From Candidatus Flexifilum breve (GTDB lineage: Bacteria > Chloroflexota > Anaerolineae > Aggregatilineales > Phototrophicaceae), in the NCBI GenBank assembly GCA_016717205.1, contig JADKGC010000002.1:930001-994000 (forward strand): 64,000 bases of DNA, in the 5' to 3' direction. The notes below the pieces were generated by a model, which ran no database searches, was not told where the DNA came from, and worked only from the letters and a program-made list of their open reading frames with translations. The position numbers and the translations under genes were made by a program. This document shows, one piece after another, positions 51,162 through 60,760 of this stretch. The stretch's first letter is position 1. Every line of letters begins with the position of its first letter.

Positions 51162-52121
51162 ATGGTCGCAACCTCGACTTTAAGCTCAGCCTTCTCTCTG
51201 CGCCGATTTGTCATCCGCTACGGCGTATATGTGTCGCTGGTCGTGCTGCTGATCGCCGCGCTTTTGCTCACACCGAATCTCTACAGCGAACAAACACTCA
51301 CCGTGCTGCTCAAACAGTCGGCGCAGCTCGGACTGATCGCCATCGGGCAGACGCTGGTGCTGCTGGTCGCCGGGCTGGATCTCTCGGTCGGCGGCGTCAT
51401 CTTCCTGACGTCGGTGGTGATCGCGCGCGTCAGCAATGGCGACGATGCGCAGCTCCCGGTCGCCATTGGCCTCTCGTTCCTCCTGAGCGCGGTCATCGGC
51501 GTGGCCAATGGTCTGCTCATCACCAAACGCAAAATTCCGCCGTTTGTCGCCACGTTGGCGATCTTCATCCTCGTGCAGGGCGCGGTGCAAGCCTATACGC
51601 GCGGTGTACCGGGCGGCTTCGTGCCGGAAGGTCTGAGCGTTGTCAATCAGTCGGCGGGCTTCATCTCGATCCCGGTCGTGCTGTGGCTTGCGCTGACCGC
51701 TGTGTTCGCGTTTGTGCTGCGGCGCACGGCCTTCGGTCGGCGTTTGTACGCGGTCGGCAGCAACCCGGTGACGGCCAATCTCTCCGGCCTCGCGGTGGAT
51801 CGCTTCAAAGTGGCCGCATATGTGCTGTGCAGCTTGCTGGCGTGTGTGGCGGGCGTCGTGCTGACGGGCTACGTCGGCTATGTGGATCGCTTCATCGCCA
51901 GCGGACTCGATCTCGATGCGATTGCGGCGGCGGTGGTCGGTGGGACGCTGTTCACGGGTGGCCGCGGCAGTGTGCTCGGGACGCTGGCGGGGGTGCTGCT
52001 CATTCAGGTGTTGAGCACGATGGCGCTCCTGCTCGGCCTGTCGATCCAGACGCAGTTCATCATCAAAGGTGTGGTCATTCTGGCGGCGGTGGCGCTGTAC
52101 AGCCTCGCCCGCGCAGATTAA
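51162..52121 (+). CDS. CUT2/ribose-type ABC transporter permease 1
   Basis: A 319-residue permease with about eight to nine membrane helices. Recognised by TLVLLVAGLDLSVGGVIFLTSV (family motif), RTAFGRRLYAVGSNPVTANLSGL and GGTLFTGGRGSVLGTLAGVLL (EAA-like region). First gene of an importer operon: permease, binding protein (starts 39 bases later), ATPase, second permease. Two permease genes imply a heterodimeric channel. Substrate is a sugar or related small molecule by family. Confidence 0.93.
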   Translation: MVATSTLSSAFSLRRFVIRYGVYVSLVVLLIAALLLTPNLYSEQTLTVLLKQSAQLGLIAIGQTLVLLVAGLDLSVGGVIFLTSVVIARVSNGDDAQLPVAIGLSFLLSAVIGVANGLLITKRKIPPFVATLAIFILVQGAVQAYTRGVPGGFVPEGLSVVNQSAGFISIPVVLWLALTAVFAFVLRRTAFGRRLYAVGSNPVTANLSGLAVDRFKVAAYVLCSLLACVAGVVLTGYVGYVDRFIASGLDLDAIAAAVVGGTLFTGGRGSVLGTLAGVLLIQVLSTMALLLGLSIQTQFIIKGVVILAAVALYSLARAD

Positions 52122-52160
52122 GCCTAAAGCAGAATTAGTGTTCACTGGAGGAGATTTACG

Positions 52161-53294
52161 ATGAAGAAGTTGGTGTTGTTAGCCTTGGTCGGCGTGATGC
52201 TGCTGGGCGCGAGCGTGTTCGCGCAGGAAGCCACGCCTGAACCGTTCACGGAGGAGCAGATCGCGGCGTCACCGTATCTGCAAAGCGTACTCACCCGTCA
52301 GGAAACCATGTACGATACCAGCGCCTACGCGAAGGAAGGCCCGTACCGCATCGCCCTCGCGGCGCAGGGGACGAGCAACTCGTGGTCGGCGCTGTTCGAT
52401 GAACATGCGCGCTGGTATGCCGAAGAACTCGGCCCGGATGTGATCGGCGAACTGCTGTACGCGGACGCGCAGGCGAGCGCCGACATTCAGGTGCCGCAGG
52501 TCGAAGATCTGCTCGCGCAGGAACCCGACGCGCTGATCCTCGTGCCGATGGGCGCGGCGGCGCTCTCCGCCCCGGTCGAACGCGCGATGGCCCAGGGCGT
52601 GCCGGTCATTCTGTGCGCCAGCACCGTCGATACCGATAACTTCGTGACCGAAGTCGGCACGAACCTGTATGCCAGCGGCGCGTATCTGGCGCAGTATCTC
52701 GTCGATCAACTGGGCGGCGAAGGCAGCGTCGTGCTGATGGCGGGCATCCCCGGCGTCACCACCTCGGACGTGATGCAGCAGGGTGCGGAAGCGGTGTTTG
52801 CGGCCAACCCAGGCATCACCGTCCTCGATGTGCAGCCCGGCAACTGGTCGACGGCGGAAGCCAAGACCATCATGGAAACGTGGATCGCGCAGTACGGCGA
52901 TGAGATTGACGGCGTGTGGTCGGGCGGCGCGCAGATGTCGCAGGGCATCGTCAGCGCGTACCTCGACGCGGGCGCGGCCATCCCCCCGATTGGCGGCGGT
53001 GAATTCGGCAACGGCTTCCTGCGTCTGGCGCTCGAAAACGACATCAGCTACGCGGCGTGGCAGTACCCGAACGCCATGGTGACGCTGTGCATGGACACCG
53101 CGCTGGCCATCCTGCGCGGCGAACCCGTCCCGCGCTTCATCGACTTCCAGGACTCGATCCCCAACACGCAGAACTTCACCGACGCTGAAGGCGAAACCTA
53201 CTTCAACCCGAACTGGAGCGATGACGTGTTTGGCCCGATCCTGTTCCCGGAAGAACGCCTCGAAGCCCTCGGTTTCGTGGTCGCAGGCAGCTAA
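52161..53294 (+). CDS. Sugar-type ABC transporter substrate-binding protein
   Basis: A 377-residue exported binding protein. Signal peptide MKKLVLLALVGVMLLGASVFA-QEA; mature protein of the ribose-binding (periplasmic type I) fold: RIALAAQGTSNSWSALFDEHARWYAEELG, LEADALILVPMGA-like segment (LLAQEPDALILVPMGAAA), GEGSVVLMAGIPGVTTSD, GVWSGGAQMSQGIVSAYLDA and a C-terminal Cys in VTLCMDTA. Captures substrate outside the membrane for the permeases. TGGAGGAG precedes ATG 52161. A repeat element separates it from the ATPase gene. Confidence 0.92.
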   Translation: MKKLVLLALVGVMLLGASVFAQEATPEPFTEEQIAASPYLQSVLTRQETMYDTSAYAKEGPYRIALAAQGTSNSWSALFDEHARWYAEELGPDVIGELLYADAQASADIQVPQVEDLLAQEPDALILVPMGAAALSAPVERAMAQGVPVILCASTVDTDNFVTEVGTNLYASGAYLAQYLVDQLGGEGSVVLMAGIPGVTTSDVMQQGAEAVFAANPGITVLDVQPGNWSTAEAKTIMETWIAQYGDEIDGVWSGGAQMSQGIVSAYLDAGAAIPPIGGGEFGNGFLRLALENDISYAAWQYPNAMVTLCMDTALAILRGEPVPRFIDFQDSIPNTQNFTDAEGETYFNPNWSDDVFGPILFPEERLEALGFVVAGS

Positions 53295-53348
53295 AAGCAT
53301 CACGGTGTAGGGGCAAGGGATGAAGTCATTTCAGAATCGGCCATCTGT

Positions 53349-53446
53349 TTAGCCTCACCCCTAAATCCCCTCTCCCTTGGGAGAGGGGACTTGAAGAATA
53401 CGGCTCCCCCTCTCCGTTCGGAGAGGGGGTTGGGGGGTGAGGCTGT
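53349..53446. repeat. CTCACCCC/CCCCTCTCC inverted repeat inside the ABC operon
   Basis: TAGCCTCACCCCTAAATCCC... to ...GGTTGGGGGGTGAGGCTG, with two internal CCCTCTCC hairpins. Very similar to 9311-9409 inside the YfhO-like gene. It lies between binding-protein and ATPase genes and may lower expression of the distal pair. Confidence 0.9.
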
Positions 53447-53515
53447 GAAATCGCCCCATGCCTTGTCCCGACGAGAGCCAATCCACTTATCCGAACCCAG
53501 ACGAAACTACCGCCC

Positions 53516-55009
53516 ATGACTGACAGCATTCTGGATATGAAGCACATTTCCAAAGCGTATGCGGGTGTGCCCGCTTTACGTGATGTGTCGTTCACCTGCG
53601 TGCGCGGGCAAGTCCATGCGCTCGTCGGGGAAAATGGCGCGGGCAAATCCACGCTGATCAAGATTCTGGGCGGGGCGGTGCAGGCGGACAGCGGCGAGAT
53701 CGTATTCAAAGGGCGGACGTTCGCGCATTTGACGCCGCGCCTCTCACTCGACATGGGCATCAGCATCATCTATCAGGAATTGGCGCTCAGCCCGTACCTC
53801 ACGGTGGCCGAGAATATATTTCTCGGACGCGAACCCAACCGCGGCGGCGTGATTCAAGTGCGCCAACTGCGGGCACAGGCGGCAGAACTGCTGGAACGGC
53901 TGCATGTGCACATCGATCTGGAGACTCCGGTCAGCGAGTTGACCGTTGCCAAGCAGCAAATGGTCGAGATCGCCAAGGCGCTCTCGCGCAATGCCGACCT
54001 GATCGTGATGGATGAACCCTCGGCGATTCTCGTCGGCGAAGAACTGGAACAGCTTTTCCGCACGATCAAATCGCTGCAAGCGCAGGGCGTGACCATCGTC
54101 TACATTTCGCACCGTCTGGACGAGGTGTTTCAGGTCGCGGACACGATCACCGTGCTCAAGGATGGCGCGGTCGTCGGCAGCCAACCGCGCGCGGTGCTGT
54201 CACACCGCGAACTCGTGCAGATGATGGTCGGGCGACCGCTCGAAGAAGTCTACCCGCCCGCCATCGGTCAGCGCGGCGCACCCGTGCTCACCGTCGAAAA
54301 CGTGTCGAACGCGCGCCTCAAAGACGTGAGCCTGACGCTGCACGCCGGGGAAACGCTCGGCATCGCCGGGATGGTCGGCTCGGGGCGCACCGAACTGGCG
54401 CGCGCGATTTTCGGCGCTGACCCGGTGACGCGCGGGCGCATCCTGATCAACGGGCAGACTGCCGCGCACTTCAACCCCGCGCAGGCGATCAAGAATGGCG
54501 TGGCGCTCGTGCCGGAAGACCGCAAAGCGCAGGGCTTATTCACCGCGCTGCCCATCCGCCAGAACATCACGCTGCCGATCCTCAAACGCCTGTCGCGCGG
54601 TGGAATCGTGCAGATGAAGCAGGAAGCGCAGGTCGTCAATGCGGCGCAGCAGACGTTGAGCATCAGCATGGCGAGCGGCGATCAAGAGGCGCAGTTTTTG
54701 AGCGGCGGCAACCAGCAGAAAGTCGTGCTGGCGAAATGGTTGGAAACACGCCCGAGCGTCATCATCATGGATGAGCCGACGCGCGGCATTGACATCGGCG
54801 CGAAATTCGAGATTTACCAACTCATGCGGCGCTTGAATGAGCAGGGTGTCGCCATCCTCATGATCTCGTCGGAACTGCCGGAAATCTTAGGTATGAGCGA
54901 CCGCATCCTCGTCATGCGCGACGGGCAGATCGTCGGCGAACTCGCCCGCGCCGACGCGACCGAACAGGCAATCATCGAACGAGCCACCACCGGAGCAAGC
55001 GTAGCATGA
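53516..55009 (+). CDS. Sugar-type ABC transporter ATPase with two nucleotide-binding domains
   Basis: A 497-residue RbsA/MglA-like fusion. First domain: Walker A GENGAGKST (38-46), degenerate signature LTVAKQQMVEIAKAL, Walker B LIVMDEPSA. Second domain: a degenerate Walker A region MVGSGRTELAR, the LVPEDRKAQGLF motif, signature SGGNQQKVVLAKW and Walker B IIMDEPTRGID. Such unequal twin domains are normal for this family. Energises the importer. Its end overlaps the start of the next gene by 4 bases (ATGA). Confidence 0.95.
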   Translation: MTDSILDMKHISKAYAGVPALRDVSFTCVRGQVHALVGENGAGKSTLIKILGGAVQADSGEIVFKGRTFAHLTPRLSLDMGISIIYQELALSPYLTVAENIFLGREPNRGGVIQVRQLRAQAAELLERLHVHIDLETPVSELTVAKQQMVEIAKALSRNADLIVMDEPSAILVGEELEQLFRTIKSLQAQGVTIVYISHRLDEVFQVADTITVLKDGAVVGSQPRAVLSHRELVQMMVGRPLEEVYPPAIGQRGAPVLTVENVSNARLKDVSLTLHAGETLGIAGMVGSGRTELARAIFGADPVTRGRILINGQTAAHFNPAQAIKNGVALVPEDRKAQGLFTALPIRQNITLPILKRLSRGGIVQMKQEAQVVNAAQQTLSISMASGDQEAQFLSGGNQQKVVLAKWLETRPSVIIMDEPTRGIDIGAKFEIYQLMRRLNEQGVAILMISSELPEILGMSDRILVMRDGQIVGELARADATEQAIIERATTGASVA

Positions 55010-55947
55010 TCACACGACGATTCTTGCGCCAGAACGGGCGCATTTTTGCGGTCTACGGCTTGGTGATCGTCATGGTGCTGGTGGGCGTGTTCTTCACCGA
55101 GCGCTTCGTCTCGGAGCGCAACCAGTTCAATCTGCTGCGGCAGATGGCGTTTCTCGGCGTGGTGGCGCTCGGGCAAATGCTGGTGGTGCTGACGGGCGGC
55201 ATCGATCTCTCGGTCGGGTCGCTGGTGCGTGTGTCCGTGCTGGTGTCGGCTATCCTCATGAACGGCGAAACGGCGAACACCCTCCCGGCCATCCTCATCA
55301 CGCTGCTGATCGGCGCGGGCATTGGACTGGTACATGCCCTGCTCATCAACCGCCTGAATATCAGCCCCTTCATCGTGACGCTGGCATCGTACGTCATTTT
55401 GCGCGGCGTCGCGCTCACCATCTCGACGTCGCCCATCGGCAAGGCCAGCCGCGAAGCGCTCACCTTCTACGACCAAAAGATCGGCCCGTTTTCCGTGCTG
55501 TTTGTGCTATTCGTGATCCTCGTCATCGCGCTGATTTTTGTGCTGCGCCGCACGATTTTCGGGCGCTATGTGTACGCCGTTGGCGGCAATCAGGAAGTCG
55601 CGCGTTTGTCCGGCATTCCGGTGCAGCGCGTGCGCTACGGGGTCTACATGCTGTGCAGTCTGCTGGCGTCCGTGTGCGGCTTGATGTGGCTCAGCCGCAT
55701 GGGCGTGGGCGACCCGGTGATCGCCGATGGGCTGGAACTCACCACCATTACGGCGGTGATCATCGGCGGCACGAGTCTGTTTGGCGGACGCGGGAGCGTA
55801 CTCGGCACGGTCGGCGGCGTGCTCGTGCTGGCGATCCTCGCCAACCTGATGGTGCTGCTCAACGTGCAGCAGCAGTATCAAGGCTTGATCGAAGGCGTGG
55901 TGATCGTCGCCTCGATTGCGCTCTACAATCAGGAAAACAAGAACTAA
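55006..55947 (+). CDS. CUT2/ribose-type ABC transporter permease 2
   Basis: A 313-residue permease related to permease 1: LGQMLVVLTGGIDLSVGSLVRVSV, RTIFGRYVYAVGGNQEVARLSGI and GGTSLFGGRGSVLGTVGGVLVL. About eight to nine helices. Translationally coupled to the ATPase by a 4-base overlap. Completes the importer; a repeat-rich gap follows with no visible terminator hairpin other than the repeats. Confidence 0.93.
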   Translation: MITRRFLRQNGRIFAVYGLVIVMVLVGVFFTERFVSERNQFNLLRQMAFLGVVALGQMLVVLTGGIDLSVGSLVRVSVLVSAILMNGETANTLPAILITLLIGAGIGLVHALLINRLNISPFIVTLASYVILRGVALTISTSPIGKASREALTFYDQKIGPFSVLFVLFVILVIALIFVLRRTIFGRYVYAVGGNQEVARLSGIPVQRVRYGVYMLCSLLASVCGLMWLSRMGVGDPVIADGLELTTITAVIIGGTSLFGGRGSVLGTVGGVLVLAILANLMVLLNVQQQYQGLIEGVVIVASIALYNQENKN

Positions 55948-55974
55948 ACCTCCCCTCACCGCCAACCCCTCTCC

Positions 55975-56376
55975 CTGACAGGAATAGGTTTTGAATTGTA
56001 GGGACGAGGCATGAAGGTGTTTAAAAAGCATCCCTTAAAGCCTTTCCCATCGTCAGCGGACGCAATGAATTGCGTCCCTACGAAGACATTTTCGGCTGGG
56101 CAGGCGCTGTTGGCTCCCCTCCCTGAATTCGGGGAGGGGCCGGGGGTGGGGTCGGAATCAGACCTTTTTAAACACCCTCATGCCTCGTCCTCGGTTGAAA
56201 ATCGAACCAGAATAGCACCGAGTAGAGGTTCGATTTCGAAATTTGTGGGAACGATTCAAGGGTGAATGAGCCAATTCTAGAGAAGAAACAGGACGAGGCA
56301 TGCCTCGTCCCTACAGGTTTATTTGGCGCAGGAAACTCGTGTTCCCTTGGGAAGAATGAAAAACCTACCCCGGTTA
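55975..56376. mobile_element. Composite TIR element, copy 3, interrupted by a MITE-like element
   Basis: Left end CTGACAGGAATAGGTTTTG plus AATTGTAGGGACGAGGCATG; right end with the second GGACGAGGCATGCC palindrome and AAAAACCTACCCCGGTTAG ending 56376. Removing the inner 165-bp element and one CATG leaves about 233 bp, close to copies 1 and 2. Confidence 0.8.
56014..56178. mobile_element. 165-bp MITE-like element with AGGGTGTTTAAAAAG termini and CATG duplication
   Basis: AAGGTGTTTAAAAAG (56014-56028) and its inverted counterpart (56164-56178, one mismatch). CATG flanks both sides (56010-56013, 56179-56182). Excision with one CATG restores a GTAGGGACGAGGCATGCC palindrome. The interior holds a GCGGACGCAATGAATTGC palindrome and a GAATTCGGGGAGGGGCC fragment. 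No coding capacity. Confidence 0.85.
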
Positions 56377-56379
56377 GAA

Positions 56380-56520
56380 CCCCTCTCCCACGCAAGCGGG
56401 GAGCGGGTCAATACTTCAGTTTCAGAGCGCGTCCCTACGACGACAAATTTGGTTGCGCGAACAATGTTGGCTCCCCTCCCTGAATTCGGGGAGGGGTTGG
56501 GGTTGGGGTCGAATGCTGGG
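56380..56520. repeat. CCCCTCTCC and CCCTGAATTCGGGG fragments
   Basis: ACCCCTCTCCCACGCAAGCGGGGAGCGGG hairpin-like block (about 56378-56406) and CCCCTCCCTGAATTCGGGGAGGGG (about 56474-56497). No gene is visible between 55948 and 56529. Confidence 0.75.
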
Positions 56521-56529
56521 GACGTCACA

Positions 56530-57276
56530 TCACAGCAGATTCGGCGGGACGCCCAACTGCCGGAAGCTGTTCGCCGCCTGCTTGACGTGATCGTGCCCGC
56601 CGCTCAGCGAGATTTGCAAGTGACCGGGCAGCAGCGCGTCAAAGGCTAGCTTCTCCACCTTGAACACGCTGGTCGCGTAGGCGTCGATGCGACAGTCGTG
56701 AATCGTTTGCAGCAGAATTTTCCCGCCCCAGAACACGAGATCCGCGCCAAGCAAATAGGTGCGATCTGACCCCGCGAAGTGAAAGCTCAGGTGACCGTCG
56801 CTGTGACCGGGCGTCTCGTAGGCGGTCAGCGCGAGATCGCCCACCGTCACGACTTCCCCTTCGACGAGTTCGCGGTCGACGCGGCAGGGTGGCAGGGTGA
56901 AATCGGCGGGATAGAACCCGGCTTGCTTGGCGACATCCAGCGAGACGGCGTGTTCGTCGCCCGTGCGGATGACCGGGGCGGAGAACGCCGACGTGATCAC
57001 CTCGACATCCAGCCGCGCGGCGGCTTCGGCAGCCGCACCGACATGATCGCAGTGATAGTGCGTGAGAATCAGCTTGCGAATGCGCCGCGGATCAAGACCG
57101 TCGGCGCGGATGTTGTCCAGAATCGTGTCAAAGTCGCGCCCTAAGCCGAGGCCGGGATCGACGAGCGCCAGCTCGCTCCCGCCGTCTAGCAGGTAGACAT
57201 GGCAATCGAGCGCCCCCGAGATGCCAAAACCAAAGCGACCGCCGCCGACCACATAAACGTGGGGAGTGAGTTTCAT
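56530..57276 (-). CDS. Metallo-beta-lactamase-fold hydrolase
   Basis: A 248-residue protein. ATG 57276 follows GGAG; the much longer reading frame upstream is antisense to the kinase gene and is rejected. Zinc motif THYHCDHVG (His73, His75, Asp77, His78), further ligands TPGHSDGH and GADLVFWGG, and terminal PGHLQIS with His. It looks like a glyoxalase II-like hydrolase, substrate unknown. Only 73 bases lie between it and the PAS kinase on the same strand, so they may be co-transcribed. Confidence 0.9.
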   Translation of the reverse strand: MKLTPHVYVVGGGRFGFGISGALDCHVYLLDGGSELALVDPGLGLGRDFDTILDNIRADGLDPRRIRKLILTHYHCDHVGAAAEAAARLDVEVITSAFSAPVIRTGDEHAVSLDVAKQAGFYPADFTLPPCRVDRELVEGEVVTVGDLALTAYETPGHSDGHLSFHFAGSDRTYLLGADLVFWGGKILLQTIHDCRIDAYATSVFKVEKLAFDALLPGHLQISLSGGHDHVKQAANSFRQLGVPPNLL

Positions 57277-57349
57277 AGGTAAGTGCTCCGTGGAATGCCC
57301 GCGCCAAGCCCCTATTATGGAAAATTCTCGGCGGTCGTCAAACCGCGGA

Positions 57350-59977
57350 TCAGCGCGTGGCCGGCAGCACGATGACGAAGCGCGAGCCAACGCCGAACTC
57401 GCTGGTCGCGTGAATGATCCCGTCGTGCTGTTCGATGATGCGTTTGGCGATGGGCAGACCCAGTCCGAAGCCCGGCGTGGTGTGCGCTTCGTCCAGCCGC
57501 CAGAAGGTGTCAAAGATGTGCGGCAGGTCGGCGGCGGCCAGACCGATGCCCGTGTCGGCGATTTCCAGGTGCGCTTCGGTCGCGGTGAGGGTCAGCGTCA
57601 CCGAAATGTGACCCTCCGGTGGCGTGAAGCGGTAGGCATTGTGCAGCACTTCGTGGACGGCGCTGCGCAGGTATTCCGCATCGCCGAAGACGAAGACCGG
57701 GACTGTGGGGAGTGCAGTATGGAGTGCGGGTTGACCGCGAAATGTCATTTCCAACGCCAGACATTCGGTGCGCACGACATCGCTGAAATCCAGCGGGACG
57801 CGCGCAAACGTGTCGGCGCTCTCCGCTTTCATGAGGAGCACGAGTGACCGAATCAGGCGGTTGATGCGGTCAATCTCCATCTCCATCTGCTGCGCTTTGC
57901 GGGCGCGGCGTTCGCGGTCTTCCATGTGCGTCAGCAGGTAGAGGCCGGTGTTGAGGCTGGAGAGCGGCGTGCTGAACTCATGCGCGGCATCCTGAAAAAA
58001 GTTGGTGAGCAGCCGCGTCCGCTCTTTTTCCAACCGCAGGCTGAATTCGGCTTCTTCGCCGCGTTTGCGTTCGGTGATGTCGCGCGCGACGACGTAGGTG
58101 CTCAGGTAGTCACCGTCGGGCGAATAGTTGAAACGCGCGTGATCTTCCTGCCAGAAGTAGCTCCCGTTGCTGTGCCGGACGCGGTAGGTCAGCGTGAGGT
58201 TCGCCGCCTGCTGCGCAATCGCCGCGCCGATGCGCATGAGCATAGGAGCCCGGTCATCCGGATGCAGCGCTTCGACGAATTCATCCAGCGATAGGCCGAG
58301 GGTGGCGCCGGGGATGCGTCCAGACTGGCGGTCAAAGTTGGGCGAGGCATAGGCTACCCGGCTGTCCGCGTTAAAGATCACGATGCCATCCGAGACGTTT
58401 TCAGCGATCATGCGGAACATAGCCTCGCTGGCGCGCAGCGCCTCTTCCGTGTTGTTGCGCTCCGTCATATCGCGCAGAATGCTGCCGATCCGGTAGCCGT
58501 TGGCGGTGCGAATCGGGAACAGCACCCCTTGCACCGAGCGGGTGCTGCCATCCGGGCGCTGCACCACCGAATCGCGGGGTTCCGCAAACCAACTGGCGTT
58601 TCCGGTCTGCAAGGTGTGGATCGTATTCAGTTTCAGGCTGGTATACACCTCGGGTGACTTGAGGTGATCCTGTCCCAGTTCAAACTGAACATCCCAGATC
58701 GGGCGACCGAGTGCGTGGGCCGCGTCGACGCCGGAGATGACCGCCATGCCCGCATTCCATTCGATGATGCTGCCCCACTCATCGGTGAGGACAATGCCAT
58801 CGATGGATTGTTCAACGACGGTGCGGAATTTCTGTTCGCCCTCGCGCAGCGCCTGCTCAAACAGCTTACGCTGCGTGATATCGCGCACCACACTCTGAAA
58901 ATGGCGCGGTAGGCCGCGGTTATCCCGTACCAGTTCGATGTTGACTTCGGTGAAGATCGGCGTGCCGTCTTTGTGGCGGAAGGTGCGCTCATAGGGCGCG
59001 AGGTGGTCGCCGTGGAGCAGGCGCGCAAAGGCGTTCTGCTCAGCGGTTTGCTCGTCCGGCATGATCAGCGTCCGGTAGGAAAGTTGTTCGAGTTCGGCGA
59101 CGGAGTAGCCGAATAGTTCCGCCGCGCGTTGATTGACGCGCTGGTGCTGCCCGTCGAGATCGAGGATGAACACGGCATCATTGGACTGTTCAAACAGCGC
59201 GGCATACTGGCTGGCCGCCTGGCGCTTGCCCGTCACATCCACGATGATCGAATACAGCGCGCGTCCGTCCGGCATGTCGACTGGACTGGTATATACGTCA
59301 ACATCACGGATTTCACCCGAGGCCAGCCGGTGCTCGAATTCAAAGAAGGTGGTTTTGCGCGTGCTGGCACGATCCAGGTTCTCCCGGATTTCGGCTTCCG
59401 GCAGCGTATTCAGCTCGCCGATGCGCATCGACTTCAACTGCGCGCAGGAGTAGCCATAAAAGTCCGCCGCCGCCGTATTCGCATCTTTGATCTGCCCGCT
59501 GGCCACGTCAATCAGCAGCTTGATGGCGGTGTGGCTGTCGAACATCTGATAGTAGCGGCGTTCGCTGCGTTCGAGCGCCAGCTTCGCCTCTTCGCGGACG
59601 GTGACATCCTTCTGCGTGCCGACGAAGTGAATGATTTCGCCCGCGGGATTGCGCAGCGGGGAAACATGCAGCTCGTTCCAGAACATCGTCCCGTCTTTGC
59701 GGTAGTTGCGCAAAATGATCGGGAACTCGTTTGGCTGCGCTAATGACCACTGCGCGAGCTCACCCGCCAAGGCCTGCTGATCGCTGCCGAGCAGGAAATC
59801 CGGATTGCGCCCCAGCACTTCAGCGGCGGTGTAGCCGGTGATCGTTTCAAAGGCCGGGTTGATGTAGACGATGGGGAGCTGCGGGTCGCGCGCGTCGACG
59901 AGCATCACGCCGAACGGCGCATGCTCAATGATTTGCTGGTAAGGCCAAAGATTTTGGGCGAGTTCGGTGTCGGCCAT
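57350..59977 (-). CDS. Multi-PAS sensor histidine kinase
   Basis: An 875-residue soluble kinase. Five PAS domains in series (about 10-120, 135-250, 255-375, 380-505, 510-635) recognised by repeated YINPAFETITGYTAAEVLG, FYGYSCAQLKSMRIGEL, LFGYSVAELEQL, SGRIPGATLG blocks and PAC ends such as IIHFVGTQKDVTVREEAK. Then HisKA with AAHEFSTPLSS and HATPase_c with LHNAYRFTPPEG, DTGIGL and GFGLGLPIAKRI. Several PAS sensors in a row suggest integration of more than one signal. GCGCTATAAT lies 63 bases upstream of ATG 59977. Confidence 0.92.
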   Translation of the reverse strand: MADTELAQNLWPYQQIIEHAPFGVMLVDARDPQLPIVYINPAFETITGYTAAEVLGRNPDFLLGSDQQALAGELAQWSLAQPNEFPIILRNYRKDGTMFWNELHVSPLRNPAGEIIHFVGTQKDVTVREEAKLALERSERRYYQMFDSHTAIKLLIDVASGQIKDANTAAADFYGYSCAQLKSMRIGELNTLPEAEIRENLDRASTRKTTFFEFEHRLASGEIRDVDVYTSPVDMPDGRALYSIIVDVTGKRQAASQYAALFEQSNDAVFILDLDGQHQRVNQRAAELFGYSVAELEQLSYRTLIMPDEQTAEQNAFARLLHGDHLAPYERTFRHKDGTPIFTEVNIELVRDNRGLPRHFQSVVRDITQRKLFEQALREGEQKFRTVVEQSIDGIVLTDEWGSIIEWNAGMAVISGVDAAHALGRPIWDVQFELGQDHLKSPEVYTSLKLNTIHTLQTGNASWFAEPRDSVVQRPDGSTRSVQGVLFPIRTANGYRIGSILRDMTERNNTEEALRASEAMFRMIAENVSDGIVIFNADSRVAYASPNFDRQSGRIPGATLGLSLDEFVEALHPDDRAPMLMRIGAAIAQQAANLTLTYRVRHSNGSYFWQEDHARFNYSPDGDYLSTYVVARDITERKRGEEAEFSLRLEKERTRLLTNFFQDAAHEFSTPLSSLNTGLYLLTHMEDRERRARKAQQMEMEIDRINRLIRSLVLLMKAESADTFARVPLDFSDVVRTECLALEMTFRGQPALHTALPTVPVFVFGDAEYLRSAVHEVLHNAYRFTPPEGHISVTLTLTATEAHLEIADTGIGLAAADLPHIFDTFWRLDEAHTTPGFGLGLPIAKRIIEQHDGIIHATSEFGVGSRFVIVLPATR

Positions 59978-60040
59978 CACGGACTTTTCAGGCTCACAGA
60001 CGGTTGGGCGCAGACCGCCTCGTCTAACGGCATTAACTTT

Positions 60041-60050
60041 ATTATAGCGC
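60041..60050 (-). promoter_or_regulatory. Probable -10 (GCGCTATAAT) of the PAS kinase gene
   Basis: Exact block on the minus strand, about 63 bases upstream of the start codon. Confidence 0.6.
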
Positions 60051-60169
60051 GAGTCACAGGTTGTAATAACTGAGCTAGGTCTTGAATGTGCTAAAACGGA
60101 AATTATTCACGGAAAATCCATAACAGCAGTGCGGTGGACGCCTCATTTCAGAATCGGCACTTTGTCTAA

Positions 60170-60760
60170 CCTCACCCCGTTTCGCTGCGCTCAACCGCCC
60201 CTCTCCAAAGGGCTTGGGGACAGGACACTTTTAACAATTGAGCCATTGTAGGGACGCGCTTCTGCGCGTCCGTGGTCAGCGGACGGCCAGAAGGCCGTCC
60301 CTACAAAGTTTCGTTTAAGGGAAGACGGTCTCGAAACATTAAAACTGTCCTGCCGTGAACCAAAGGGCGAGGGGCAAGGGCGAGGCGGGTTGGTTATGTC
60401 CCTCTCCCCACGGAGAGGGACGGCTTGCGGAGCAAGCAGGGTGAGGTTGAGCATTTTCACCAATTGTGAAATAGCCTCATGCCTCGTCCCTACAATTAAA
60501 GACCTACCCCTGACAGGAGGGGCCGTGTCCCCTCCCGTTCATGGGCGACCACAGAGGGTCGCCCCTACAGTCAATATCCGCGATCATTAGTTAAATGGCA
60601 TCATTGCGTCCCTGCAGACAGACGGTGTTTCTCGTAGGGACGCGATAATTCGCGTCCGCAACATCCCAATGCCGACTTTCAGCCTCACACCTCAATCCCC
60701 TCTTCGCTCGGGGAGAAGCCGGGGATTGAGGAACTTATTGGACACTGTTTTCAATTGCGA
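60170..60760. repeat. Dense repeat field between divergent kinase genes
   Basis: In order: CTCACCCCGTTTCGCTGCGC element (60171-60206), GTAGGGACGCGCTT palindromes (60248-60304), the 29-base repeat shared with 36011 (60331-60360), a CTCTCCCC/GGAGAGGG block (60400-60450), solo end of the composite element (CTACAATTAAAGACC... to CCCCTGACAG, 60492-60518), a GGGCGACC...GGTCGCCCCTAC palindrome (60543-60570), a GTAGGGACGCGATAATTCGC palindrome (60634-60659), and a TIR-like CTTATTGGACAC (about 60734). The 965-base gap 59978-60945 holds no gene. Confidence 0.85.

Noticed and set aside
57277..57513. N-terminal extension of the beta-lactamase-fold hydrolase
   Set aside because: It is antisense to the PAS kinase gene; ATG 57276 has a ribosome site and gives normal length.
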